Assembly: GCA_964017195.1 (NCBI GenBank)
Contig: OZ024889.1
Location: forward strand, 56,329,574-56,393,573
Direction: 5' to 3'
DNA: 64,000 nucleotides
From: Siderastrea radians
Taxonomy: Eukaryota; Cnidaria; Anthozoa; Scleractinia; Rhizangiidae
Shown here: positions 62,433 to 64,000 of the stretch, piece after piece
Layout of the letters: each line of letters starts with the position of its first letter
Position numbering within the stretch: the stretch's first letter is position 1
Position numbers and translations under genes: made by a program
Notes under the pieces: model-generated
Databases searched by the model: none
What the model was told of the DNA's origin: nothing
The model's input: the letters and a program-made list of their open reading frames with translations, nothing else

Positions 62433-64000
62433 TGTTATATTTTCTTTCACCAGCCAAAACATCGTGGAGTGATCACCTGAGAGGTTTTCCGCGTCGTTAC
62501 CAGACCCCGCCATGGTTTCCAGCGTGGCTGCTGACTTGCAGCGTCCAATTTGTTTATCCACCTTTCGCTCGTGCTCAGGCTCCGTAAAACTGACGCTCCG
62601 ATGTATAGGTTTCTTTACGGGGACTGGCTTACTGCCTTCTTTACCCAAGATTCCGCGCGGCTCTCCTGAAGTTGCAAGTTGCAAGTGACACAGAGAATTT
62701 TGGTCAGCAAACGGAAAGCATAACTTTTGCCTTCACTGGCCCAAACGGGCGGGCCTTTAAAATGAGATTCGCGTTGAAAGTGCAAAACGCGAAGGGGAAG
62801 GGAGGAGATTCGAGCACACTGTTTAGGGTAGTATTCATGTTTTCATTAACTTTCATTAACTGTTTCGTTAATACGAAACAATTTTTGCTTCCTAAAGAAA
62901 TATAGCGTGCTCCTGTAAACAGACAAACGTTTCAAGGAACAATTTTAAAATCTCTCCCTTGTTTTCACATTATTCCCGCTTAAGTAAGACCATAGGAGGT
63001 CTCTGAAAGAACAGATCAAGCGACAAGTGCACTAGCCACAGCGTCTTGACAAAGTGGTTGACATTGTTTTTAACGCCTTTTGGCCATAGTTTTAACAGCT
63101 CTTATAGCTTTTAATTCAAATGGTCTACGACCTGTTGGAAAACGGAATTGCGCCTGCAAACACAGACCATGACAACTCTACACCCAACAGCAGTTGTTCG
63201 TGAGGTAAGGTAATCTGGTCTTGTTTTGGAGTTGTATTGTTGTATTGTTCTATGCCATTAGTTTCCTTTGTTTTACTTAGGAGTTGTATTGTTTTCTGTC
63301 TTTTGTAACTTTTGTTTTACTTCAAACGTGACCGGCACTCACAGAAGAAACCCATTTAGTTCGTCACATGGGGCGACGCATTGCGTGGCAATCCAAATAA
63401 TTGCACGGAACACCCGGTACCTTTGTTTTCCTCTTTATCCTTTGGAATACCAGGAGTGGTGGAACCAGGAGCGGTGGTATTACTTTCCACAGCACTGCTA
63501 GCACCAGAATCAACCTCCAGAGGACTCTTCCTTTTCCCTTCTGTTTTAACCTGATTTTCTGCAGCCTCAGCCTTGTTGCCTTTCACTGGACAGCTAGTGA
63601 TACCATAGATTGAAGGCCGGCGTCGAGAGCCCGGGTTCTAAAGAAGACAAACGATTGTAACGTATACTGTATCTCACAGTCATTCCAAGTTATCTAGTTC
63701 CGACCCATCAAACAGAAACATCTTACGCATCGTTTGCACGGCAGAAGTGTGCGGTTTGTGCCGCTTTTTTAATTTTATTATTTTTTTTTTTTTGGGGGGG
63801 GGGGGGGGGGGCTACGGACACAATTTCCCTGAGTCTAAATAAGCTTTTAACGACAGAAATTAAAGAGCAGTATTGGTACTGCAGTTTATTTTCCGCGAAG
63901 GAATTTCCAACCTTACATGCAGAATGCAGGTCAATACCACACTTACACTCGCTATCAGCTCGTAGCTGAGTCCAAGGAAGTTGTGAAGAGCCATAAAGGT
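24314..64000 (-). CDS. PNPLA6: Neuropathy target esterase-like patatin lysophospholipase (partial, 5' end outside)
   Basis: Orthologue of vertebrate PNPLA6/PNPLA7, an ER-anchored serine lysophospholipase that deacylates phosphatidylcholine and lysophosphatidylcholine. Thirty-one exons and one candidate tail exon give about 1115 codons. Order: end of cyclic-nucleotide-like domain 1 (edge), Ser/Pro-rich linker, cyclic-nucleotide-like domains 2 and 3, linker, patatin domain, acidic tail. The patatin signatures are complete: glycine-rich GGGGARG oxyanion loop, GTSMG nucleophile with Ser codon at 33100-33102, and DGGYVNNLP with catalytic Asp at 30417-30419. Exon phases agree at all junctions except one doubtful exon (34547-34578). 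The start, the membrane helix and the true last exon are not seen. It resembles PNPLA6 and PNPLA7 about equally, as expected of a pre-duplication invertebrate gene. Confidence 0.93.
24365..26113. other. PNPLA 3' end region, no recognised gene
   Basis: Holds the dispersed repeat at 25388-25543 and short frames on both strands, none coding-like. It is either an intron or 3' UTR plus downstream DNA, depending on which exon is the last. Confidence 0.45.
25388..25543. repeat. Dispersed TTAACCCTTTA repeat, copy A (short)
   Basis: Starts AACCTTTAAGCCCTGACATA and ends GGGCTTAACGGGTTAA. Matches the two ends of copy C (59930-60184) but lacks its middle. Confidence 0.7.
26222..26509 (-). CDS. PNPLA6: PNPLA exon 31: C-terminal acidic tail
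   Basis: 288 nt, phase 0 to 0 if the GAC|GTAAGC donor is used. Begins [14 protein letters not shown], matching vertebrate FTDLAEIVSRIEPP, then an acidic run ([13 protein letters not shown]) as in the vertebrate tail. If the donor is not used the frame stops about 35 codons later, at 26114-26116, so this could also be the last exon. Confidence 0.9.
27182..27316 (-). CDS. PNPLA6: PNPLA exon 30
   Basis: 135 nt, phase 0 to 0. [20 protein letters not shown] matches vertebrate VGYQYGKAVFGGWSRGN. Donor GGGAAG|GTAAAG. Confidence 0.94.
27817..27856 (-). CDS. PNPLA6: PNPLA exon 29: short exon after the patatin domain
   Basis: 40 nt, phase 2 to 0. [14 protein letters not shown] matches vertebrate CFKTMDFGKFDQIY. 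Confidence 0.94.
28214..28824. mobile_element. TA-inserting element, CCGTATTTCCTC ends, 611 bp, nested
   Basis: Ends CCGTATTTCCTCGACTAAGC and, inverted, CCGTATTTCCTCAAATAAGC, each next to TA (28212-28213, 28825-28826). Subterminal GGGCGCTTAT words repeat five or more times on both sides. It carries the coding remnant at 28438-28635. It is inserted in the 27952-28899 element. Confidence 0.78.
28438..28635 (+). pseudogene. Captured or decayed coding fragment inside the TA element
   Basis: An open stretch without an ATG, preceded by in-frame TAG, reads [20 protein letters not shown] then [20 protein letters not shown] and [17 protein letters not shown] and ends with TAA. Its composition is protein-like (amphipathic, charged) and unlike the surrounding G-rich ends. 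I do not recognise the family. Confidence 0.4.
28909..29021 (-). CDS. PNPLA6: PNPLA exon 28: end of the patatin domain
   Basis: 113 nt, phase 0 to 2. [20 protein letters not shown] and [10 protein letters not shown] are nearly identical to the vertebrate proteins. It starts 10 bp from the tip of the 27952-28899 transposon. Confidence 0.98.
29667..29815 (-). CDS. PNPLA6: PNPLA exon 27: patatin domain
   Basis: 149 nt, phase 1 to 0. [20 protein letters not shown] and [19 protein letters not shown] match vertebrate SMGAKVVIAIDVGS...[13 protein letters not shown]. Confidence 0.97.
30392..30508 (-). CDS. PNPLA6: PNPLA exon 26: catalytic aspartate (DGG)
   Basis: 117 nt, phase 1 to 1. [20 protein letters not shown] and [15 protein letters not shown] are almost identical to vertebrates; the catalytic Asp of DGG is at 30417-30419. 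Confidence 0.98.
31172..31241 (-). CDS. PNPLA6: PNPLA exon 25: patatin domain
   Basis: 70 nt, phase 0 to 1. [20 protein letters not shown] and HTDG match vertebrate [20 protein letters not shown]. Confidence 0.97.
32295..32347 (-). CDS. PNPLA6: PNPLA exon 24: patatin domain
   Basis: 53 nt, phase 1 to 0. [18 protein letters not shown] matches vertebrate GAGFNSSIFSVFKDQQIE. Confidence 0.96.
32422..32485 (-). CDS. PNPLA6: PNPLA exon 23: patatin domain
   Basis: 64 nt, phase 0 to 1. [20 protein letters not shown] matches vertebrate [20 protein letters not shown]. Confidence 0.96.
33019..33131 (-). CDS. PNPLA6: PNPLA exon 22: catalytic serine (GTSMG)
   Basis: 113 nt, phase 1 to 0. [20 protein letters not shown] contains the GxSxG nucleophile elbow; the Ser codon is 33100-33102. 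Vertebrates have GTSIG here. Confidence 0.98.
33782..33825 (-). CDS. PNPLA6: PNPLA exon 21: patatin domain
   Basis: 44 nt, phase 2 to 1. [14 protein letters not shown] matches the conserved GxxHIGVLKALEE after the oxyanion loop. Confidence 0.95.
33950..34027 (-). CDS. PNPLA6: PNPLA exon 20: start of the patatin domain
   Basis: 78 nt, phase 2 to 2. [20 protein letters not shown] followed by GGGGA, the glycine-rich oxyanion-hole loop (completed GGGGARG with exon 21). Confidence 0.96.
34547..34578 (-). CDS. PNPLA6: PNPLA exon 19 (uncertain): [11 protein letters not shown]
   Basis: Acceptor CCACAG at 34579-34583. In the required phase 0 the exon reads [11 protein letters not shown], comparable to vertebrate VEMYKHVFQ. 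The next exon needs phase 2, but the only GT donor that gives it (before 34519, at TTTT|GTATTA) lies beyond an in-frame TGA at 34534-34536. A non-canonical GC donor (GGC|GCAATG) at 34546-34545 would restore phase 2 without the stop and is the model used here. Confidence 0.5.
34897..34944 (-). CDS. PNPLA6: PNPLA exon 18
   Basis: 48 nt, phase 0 to 0. [16 protein letters not shown] matches vertebrate CCPRRVFSRRSLPKL just before the patatin domain. Confidence 0.92.
35728..35871 (-). CDS. PNPLA6: PNPLA exon 17
   Basis: 144 nt, phase 0 to 0. [20 protein letters not shown] and [17 protein letters not shown] match the vertebrate RAQKQLILLHREE...RTVEWLNMRSWCSGHLH region. Donor CAT|GTTAGT. Confidence 0.95.
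36446..37981. mobile_element. hAT-like non-autonomous element, 1536 bp, nested insertion
   Basis: Ends CAGGGCTCGAGACTAAC and its inverse GTTAGTCTCGAGCCCTG, followed inward by GGCTAGT-rich subterminal repeats on both sides. The 6-bp duplication CTCAAT flanks it (36440-36445, 37982-37987). CAGGG ends fit hAT, although most hATs duplicate 8 bp. No transposase frame. Internal tandem repeats are listed separately. Confidence 0.82.
36680..37640 (+). repeat. Degenerate internal tandem repeats (TTTCTCCGTACG)
   Basis: About fifteen to twenty loosely spaced units on a theme of GTCTTCTCAACG, TTTCTCCGTACGTTAG, then a GTTCGTACG word, with a spacing of roughly 40-70 bp. They fill the interior of the hAT-like element. 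Confidence 0.7.
38645..38698 (-). CDS. PNPLA6: PNPLA exon 16
   Basis: 54 nt, phase 0 to 0. [18 protein letters not shown] matches vertebrate ADCILIVGLGEQEPTVGE. Confidence 0.95.
39137..39241. repeat. Palindromic repeat, 105 bp
   Basis: CGTGCACTACCCAGATCTTG and GCTTCTGATTGGTT are mirrored by AACCAATCAGAAGC and CAAGACCTGGATAGTGCACG. Intronic, between PNPLA exons 15 and 16. Confidence 0.82.
39476..39590 (-). CDS. PNPLA6: PNPLA exon 15
   Basis: 115 nt, phase 2 to 0. [20 protein letters not shown] and [17 protein letters not shown] match the vertebrate [20 protein letters not shown] region. Confidence 0.97.
39981..40044 (-). CDS. PNPLA6: PNPLA exon 14
   Basis: 64 nt, phase 1 to 2. [20 protein letters not shown] matches vertebrate [20 protein letters not shown]. 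Confidence 0.95.
40315..40372. repeat. TTTG microsatellite next to exon 13 donor
   Basis: About fourteen GTTT units. On the coding strand it begins about ten bases after the exon 13 donor. Confidence 0.95.
40382..40513 (-). CDS. PNPLA6: PNPLA exon 13: linker, SNLxTVAI segment
   Basis: 132 nt, phase 1 to 1. [20 protein letters not shown] and [10 protein letters not shown] match vertebrate SNLSTVAVMPVSEEVPL...ELEHALSAIG. Confidence 0.96.
41020..41077 (-). CDS. PNPLA6: PNPLA exon 12: helix after domain 3
   Basis: 58 nt, phase 0 to 1. [19 protein letters not shown] matches vertebrate [15 protein letters not shown]. The donor CGAA|GTTACA is weak; it is chosen because it alone gives the right phase to exon 13. 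Confidence 0.92.
41137..41292 (+). repeat. 7-bp-based minisatellite (GGGTGCA / GGTTGCA)
   Basis: Imperfect tandem copies of GGTTGCA, GGGTGCA and GGATGCA over about 150 bp, immediately upstream (on the minus strand) of the intron end leading into exon 12. Confidence 0.85.
41457..41520 (-). CDS. PNPLA6: PNPLA exon 11: end of domain 3
   Basis: 64 nt, phase 2 to 0. [20 protein letters not shown] matches vertebrate [20 protein letters not shown]. Confidence 0.95.
41948..41997 (-). CDS. PNPLA6: PNPLA exon 10: short exon in domain 3
   Basis: 50 nt, phase 0 to 2. [17 protein letters not shown] matches vertebrate VETLTHQARATTVHAVR. The donor ATTCG|GTTTGT is weak but phase-consistent with exon 11. 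Confidence 0.95.
44419..44542 (-). CDS. PNPLA6: PNPLA exon 9: core of cyclic-nucleotide-like domain 3
   Basis: 124 nt, phase 2 to 0. [20 protein letters not shown] and GRGELMGV match vertebrate [20 protein letters not shown] and GRGDLVGV nearly residue for residue. Confidence 0.97.
45213..45344 (-). CDS. PNPLA6: PNPLA exon 8: start of cyclic-nucleotide-like domain 3
   Basis: 132 nt, phase 2 to 2, after a 13.2 kb intron. [17 protein letters not shown] and [20 protein letters not shown] match the vertebrate segment RQPTVVLGVAHTV...[17 protein letters not shown]. The acceptor is preceded by a T-rich run and a TGAT microsatellite. Confidence 0.96.
46440..46750. repeat. GPCR 3'-flank homology, copy 1
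   Basis: Downstream of GPCR 1. Shares GCTGCGAGAAAC, ATTTAATTTATGTGTTA, GGATCTATCTC and TTTTGCACGACAACGAT with the flanks at 49070-49560 and 50135-50690. Confidence 0.7.
47117..48004 (-). CDS. Class A (rhodopsin-like) GPCR 1, intronless
   Basis: 295 residues if it starts at [12 protein letters not shown] (ATG at 48002-48004), which aligns with the starts of GPCRs 2 and 3. An in-frame upstream ATG at 48053-48055 would add 17 residues, but the equivalent sequence above GPCR 2 is not open in the same frame, so I prefer the inner start. Motifs: [47 protein letters not shown]. It lacks the helix 3 cysteine ([10 protein letters not shown]) and any cysteine in extracellular loop 2. The tail is very short, ending FGIRR. 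Nested within a PNPLA intron. Confidence 0.93.
   Translation of the reverse strand: MVNRCSNELSLPSSVSLAVLYGISAIASVLGNAAFLWVLYKSRALRTVSNLLLGSLAVADLLVGLVIDPVWIARCLLTPRPYSHPLKIAIDSLWIQTSVTTTFSLCVVSLDRYIAVHSALLYKQIVTYNRCYAAISFVWIASVALGLSRVMITNSSHLPRLWMSITIITIFLPMLFMVFCYYRIFVLARKQSRKIAAQNCSLRGLQVVSEGVLNRKTAKTVGFVVTLFLISWFPSLVTSFIHLTTSDHCTKQHMRLVWLWVELIAFTSSGINPWVYSLRNNGFREEMKRVFGIRR
48124..48164 (-). promoter_or_regulatory. Conserved upstream block of GPCR 1
   Basis: GCATCACGTGACAAGTACAC followed by TGACTCATT and TGTGACACC is shared with 51985-52023 above GPCR 2, while surrounding upstream sequence is more diverged. It includes a CACGTG E-box. Conservation may reflect promoter function or only recent duplication. 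Confidence 0.4.
49070..49560. repeat. GPCR 3'-flank homology, orphan copy without receptor
   Basis: About 500 bp closely resembling 50135-50690, sharing AGTATCCGG, GGAATTTCTCATTAAATG, GTTGAAGGATATTTC, AAAAACATCATATGGT and GGATC.ATCTC. No receptor frame follows on the high-coordinate side, where the GPCR 2 copy has one about 0.4 kb away. Confidence 0.72.
49684..49888. repeat. Dispersed TTAACCCTTTA repeat, copy B
   Basis: Aligns in inverse orientation with copy C at 59930-60184, ending GAGGCTTAAAGGGTTAA. It occupies the place where a receptor would be expected next to the orphan flank. Confidence 0.72.
50135..50690. repeat. GPCR 3'-flank homology, copy 2
   Basis: Downstream of GPCR 2; the duplicated flank described for 49070-49560, at an offset of about 1.06 kb. 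Confidence 0.72.
50893..51843 (-). CDS. Class A (rhodopsin-like) GPCR 2, intronless
   Basis: 316 residues, single exon, same strand as the host PNPLA gene. Seven hydrophobic segments with [38 protein letters not shown] and NPWLYSLRN. Very close to GPCR 1 across the whole frame and into both flanks, so a tandem duplicate. The helix 3 cysteine is replaced ([10 protein letters not shown]), and the second extracellular loop ([12 protein letters not shown]) has no cysteine, so the standard disulfide is absent. The C-terminal tail is about 20 residues longer than in GPCR 1. Ligand unknown. Confidence 0.93.
   Translation of the reverse strand: MGKSCSNELSLPSSVSLAVLYGVSAVPAVLGNAAFLWVLYKSRTVRTVSNLLLSSLAVADLFVGLLMDPVWIARCLLTPHPYSHPLKITIDSLWIQTSVTTTFSLCVVSLDRYIAVRSALLYKEVVTYNRCYAAVSLVWIVSIAFGLSRVMITNPSHLPRLWMCVTIITIFLPMILIIFCNYHIFVVAKKQSKKIAVQNCSLRSLQVVFEGARNRKTAKTVGFVVALFLISWFPSLVTSFIHLTTSDHCTKQHMRLVWLWVELIAFTSSGINPWLYSLRNNGFKEEMKRVFGVTHDKTVRVSIKMNVIPKNSANAK
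51985..52023 (-). promoter_or_regulatory. Conserved upstream block of GPCR 2
   Basis: GCATCACGTGACAAGTCCAC followed by TGACGCATT and TGACACC, matching the block upstream of GPCR 1. It lies about 140 bp above the start codon. Confidence 0.4.
52024..53735. other. PNPLA intron upstream of GPCR 2, no gene
   Basis: Contains a short inverted word pair (CTGCTCTACCCGC and GCGGGTAGAGCAG at about 52079-52125) next to a TTCAAGTTTATTCAAT tail-like stretch, suggesting a small retroposon or MITE. Otherwise unremarkable. Confidence 0.4.
53736..53868. repeat. Palindromic repeat, 133 bp
   Basis: TTACACAGTGGC, ATGAATTTTATTTTC and GAAAACAATTTTAC are mirrored by the right arm around CACTCGCTGCGCCCGTTCG. In the large PNPLA intron between GPCRs 2 and 3. 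Confidence 0.78.
54443..55354 (+). CDS. Class A (rhodopsin-like) GPCR 3, intronless
   Basis: 303 residues in one exon, opposite in orientation to the PNPLA host gene. Class A landmarks: GN in helix 1 (VLGNAAF), LAVADFLVG in helix 2, DRYIAVRS at the end of helix 3, SWFPS in helix 6, NPWLYSLRN in helix 7, then a short basic tail. It has a cysteine in [10 protein letters not shown] at the usual 3.25 position, unlike its two neighbours. The start [12 protein letters not shown] aligns with the other two receptors. The ligand is unknown; closest in style to the many orphan adenosine-, amine- or melanocortin-like receptors of cnidarians. A basic [11 protein letters not shown] stretch leads into helix 6. 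Confidence 0.93.
   Translation: MVNTCTEELSPPSSVSLAVLYGISALPAVLGNAAFLLMLYKSLPFRTISNLLLSSLAVADFLVGLVMDPVWVTRSLVTPRSSDHPLEIAIGCLWIQTSVTTTFGLCVVSLDRYIAVRSALQYHEIMTYNRCYAAVAFVWIASIAFGLSPVLITNPANLPRLWMSVTVITFLLPMILILFCYYRIFVLARRQSRKISTQHSHLRRARFAEGVRNRKTAKNVGFVVALFFLSWFPSLVVSFVDLKMSDHCRKNNMELAWLWVELVAFTSSGINPWLYSLRNNGFRREMKRVLGIRRETTRQIVCR
55399..55822. repeat. Degenerate tandem repeat of about 70 bp downstream of GPCR 3
   Basis: About six units built on GATGGTCGCTTACGAGAGAT, CTAAATGTAGCGTT and TGATTCAAACAGGATTT. An outlying unit recurs at about 56268-56350 (GGAGATTCTAAATGTAGCAT). No coding potential. Confidence 0.75.
57386..58252. mobile_element. CAGGG-ended inverted-repeat element, 867 bp
   Basis: The ends CAGGGATCCATATTAG (left) and its inverse CTAATATGGATCCCTG (right) are matched. 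No clear flanking duplication. The interior contains GACGAG words (CCTGCGGACGAGT, CCGGCGGACGAGT, TTGACGAGT). CAGGG termini suggest a hAT-type MITE. It lies in the large PNPLA intron. Confidence 0.6.
58533..58666 (-). CDS. PNPLA6: PNPLA exon 7: end of cyclic-nucleotide-like domain 2
   Basis: 134 nt, phase 0 to 2. Contains [20 protein letters not shown] and SKANFY, matching the vertebrate phosphate-binding-cassette region PGEMVGQLAVLTGEP. The giant receptor-bearing intron follows. Confidence 0.94.
58787..58913. repeat. Short inverted-repeat MITE
   Basis: The left arm GGGCCCGATTGTTCAAAGGG is mirrored by CTTTGAACAACCGGGACC on the right, followed inward by GGATA / TATCC words. It is in the PNPLA intron between exons 6 and 7. 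Confidence 0.75.
59472..59543 (-). CDS. PNPLA6: PNPLA exon 6: core of cyclic-nucleotide-like domain 2
   Basis: 72 nt, phase 0 to 0. [14 protein letters not shown] is the beta-roll segment corresponding to vertebrate DASILFVVSGLL. Confidence 0.92.
59930..60184. repeat. Dispersed TTAACCCTTTA repeat, copy C
   Basis: Ends TTAACCCTTTAGGCCCT and, inverted, TTAACCCCTTTAAGCCCT. Full-length relative of 49684-49888 and of the shorter 25388-25543. It contains an internal 42-bp tandem duplication (60060-60143) with ACTAGTTCCATAAGAAATG. Confidence 0.78.
60280..60357 (-). CDS. PNPLA6: PNPLA exon 5: start of cyclic-nucleotide-like domain 2
   Basis: 78 nt, phase 0 to 0. [20 protein letters not shown] matches the vertebrate DSSLLDG...PAGTVV segment at the start of the domain. 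Confidence 0.92.
61307..61575 (-). CDS. PNPLA6: PNPLA exon 4: linker leading into domain 2
   Basis: 269 nt, phase 1 to 0. Begins [20 protein letters not shown], parallel to the vertebrate RARV segment, and ends with an acidic helix ([20 protein letters not shown]) that precedes the second cyclic-nucleotide-like domain. Confidence 0.88.
61837..62276. mobile_element. Pogo/Tc1-mariner-like MITE, 440 bp
   Basis: Ends CAGTCGAAGCTCTC (left) and CAGTCAAAGCTCTC (right, inverted), both next to TA at 61835-61836 and 62277-62278. The interior has several GCGACCA and AAGCGACC words in both orientations. CAGTCGAA-type ends with TA insertion are typical of pogo/Tigger relatives. Intron between PNPLA exons 3 and 4. 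Confidence 0.75.
62371..62430. repeat. TTA microsatellite
   Basis: About twenty ATT units ending about 47 bp beyond the PNPLA exon 3 donor, in intronic DNA. Confidence 0.95.
62477..62665 (-). CDS. PNPLA6: PNPLA exon 3: linker with RSVSF motif
   Basis: 189 nt, phase 1 to 1. Contains [14 protein letters not shown], comparable to the RSHSVP-type phosphosite region in the vertebrate linker, and ends at CTCAG|GTGATC. Confidence 0.8.
63421..63637 (-). CDS. PNPLA6: PNPLA exon 2: Ser/Lys-rich linker
   Basis: 217 nt, phase 0 to 1, starting [12 protein letters not shown]. Low-complexity Ser, Thr, Glu and Lys sequence between cyclic-nucleotide-like domains 1 and 2; the basic RRRPS site could be phosphorylated. 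Supported by phase and position rather than by strong similarity. Confidence 0.8.
63781..63811. repeat. Poly-T/poly-G homopolymer tract
   Basis: A run of T (with further T-rich DNA upstream) passes directly into 18 G. Intronic, between PNPLA exons 1 and 2 of the window. Length is likely to be unreliable in sequencing. Confidence 0.9.
63947..64000 (-). CDS. PNPLA6: PNPLA exon 1 of window (cut by the edge)
   Basis: Reads [17 protein letters not shown], matching the conserved segment just after the first cyclic-nucleotide-like domain of PNPLA6/7. Donor GAGT|GTAAGT, phase 0. The exon continues beyond 64000. Confidence 0.9.

Noticed and set aside
1..64000. rRNA, tRNA, viral or intact transposase genes
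   Set aside because: I looked for cloverleaf-type anticodon arms, conserved rRNA blocks, reverse transcriptase and transposase motifs in the long frames and saw none; small RNAs cannot be excluded by eye.

Overview
The window is eukaryotic and animal: coding sequence is split into many short exons with GT-AG introns, there are no operons, and intergenic and intronic DNA is AT-rich and full of short inverted-repeat transposons. The combination of a neuropathy-target-esterase gene, an immunoglobulin-domain membrane protein, divergent lineage-specific rhodopsin-class receptors and the style of the repeats suggests a cnidarian, most likely an anthozoan such as a stony coral. The species call is inference from pattern recognition only.

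Layout. (1) About 1014-19741, minus strand: an eight-exon gene for a 391-residue type I membrane protein with a signal peptide, three Ig domains, one membrane helix and a tail of only a few residues. Exon phases agree at every junction and the summed coding length is an exact multiple of three. Its 11 kb first intron holds a roughly 5 kb foldback structure: two arrays of a 16-bp minisatellite in opposite orientation (about 12.1-13.9 kb and 15.9-17.1 kb) around a 2 kb centre, with inverted similarity continuing both inside and outside the arrays. (2) About 19.7-24.3 kb: intergenic DNA with MITE-like elements and an almost perfect 239-bp tandem duplication. (3) About 24.3-64.0 kb, minus strand: the orthologue of vertebrate PNPLA6/PNPLA7 (neuropathy target esterase), a lysophospholipase of the ER. 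I reconstruct 31 exons plus one candidate tail exon; the N-terminal membrane segment and most of the first cyclic-nucleotide-binding-like domain lie beyond the right edge. The second and third such domains and the whole patatin domain, with GTSMG nucleophile and DGG motifs, are present. (4) The 13.2 kb PNPLA intron at 45345-58532 contains three intact, intronless, related class A GPCR genes: two in the host orientation (47117-48004, 50893-51843) and one opposite (54443-55354). A further copy of the receptor 3' flank without a receptor points to a lost fourth unit.

Transposable elements are many and often defined to the base: two PIF/Harbinger-like MITEs with TTA duplications, a CAGGG-ended hAT-like element nested in an older long-inverted-repeat MITE, a TA-inserting element nested in another inverted-repeat element, a pogo-like MITE, an element with an 8-bp GTTATAAC duplication, and several simple palindromes. 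No rRNA, tRNA, CRISPR array or intact transposase gene was found. Splice sites were called by eye from reading frame, phase and family similarity, so exon edges may be off by a few bases where no family guide exists.
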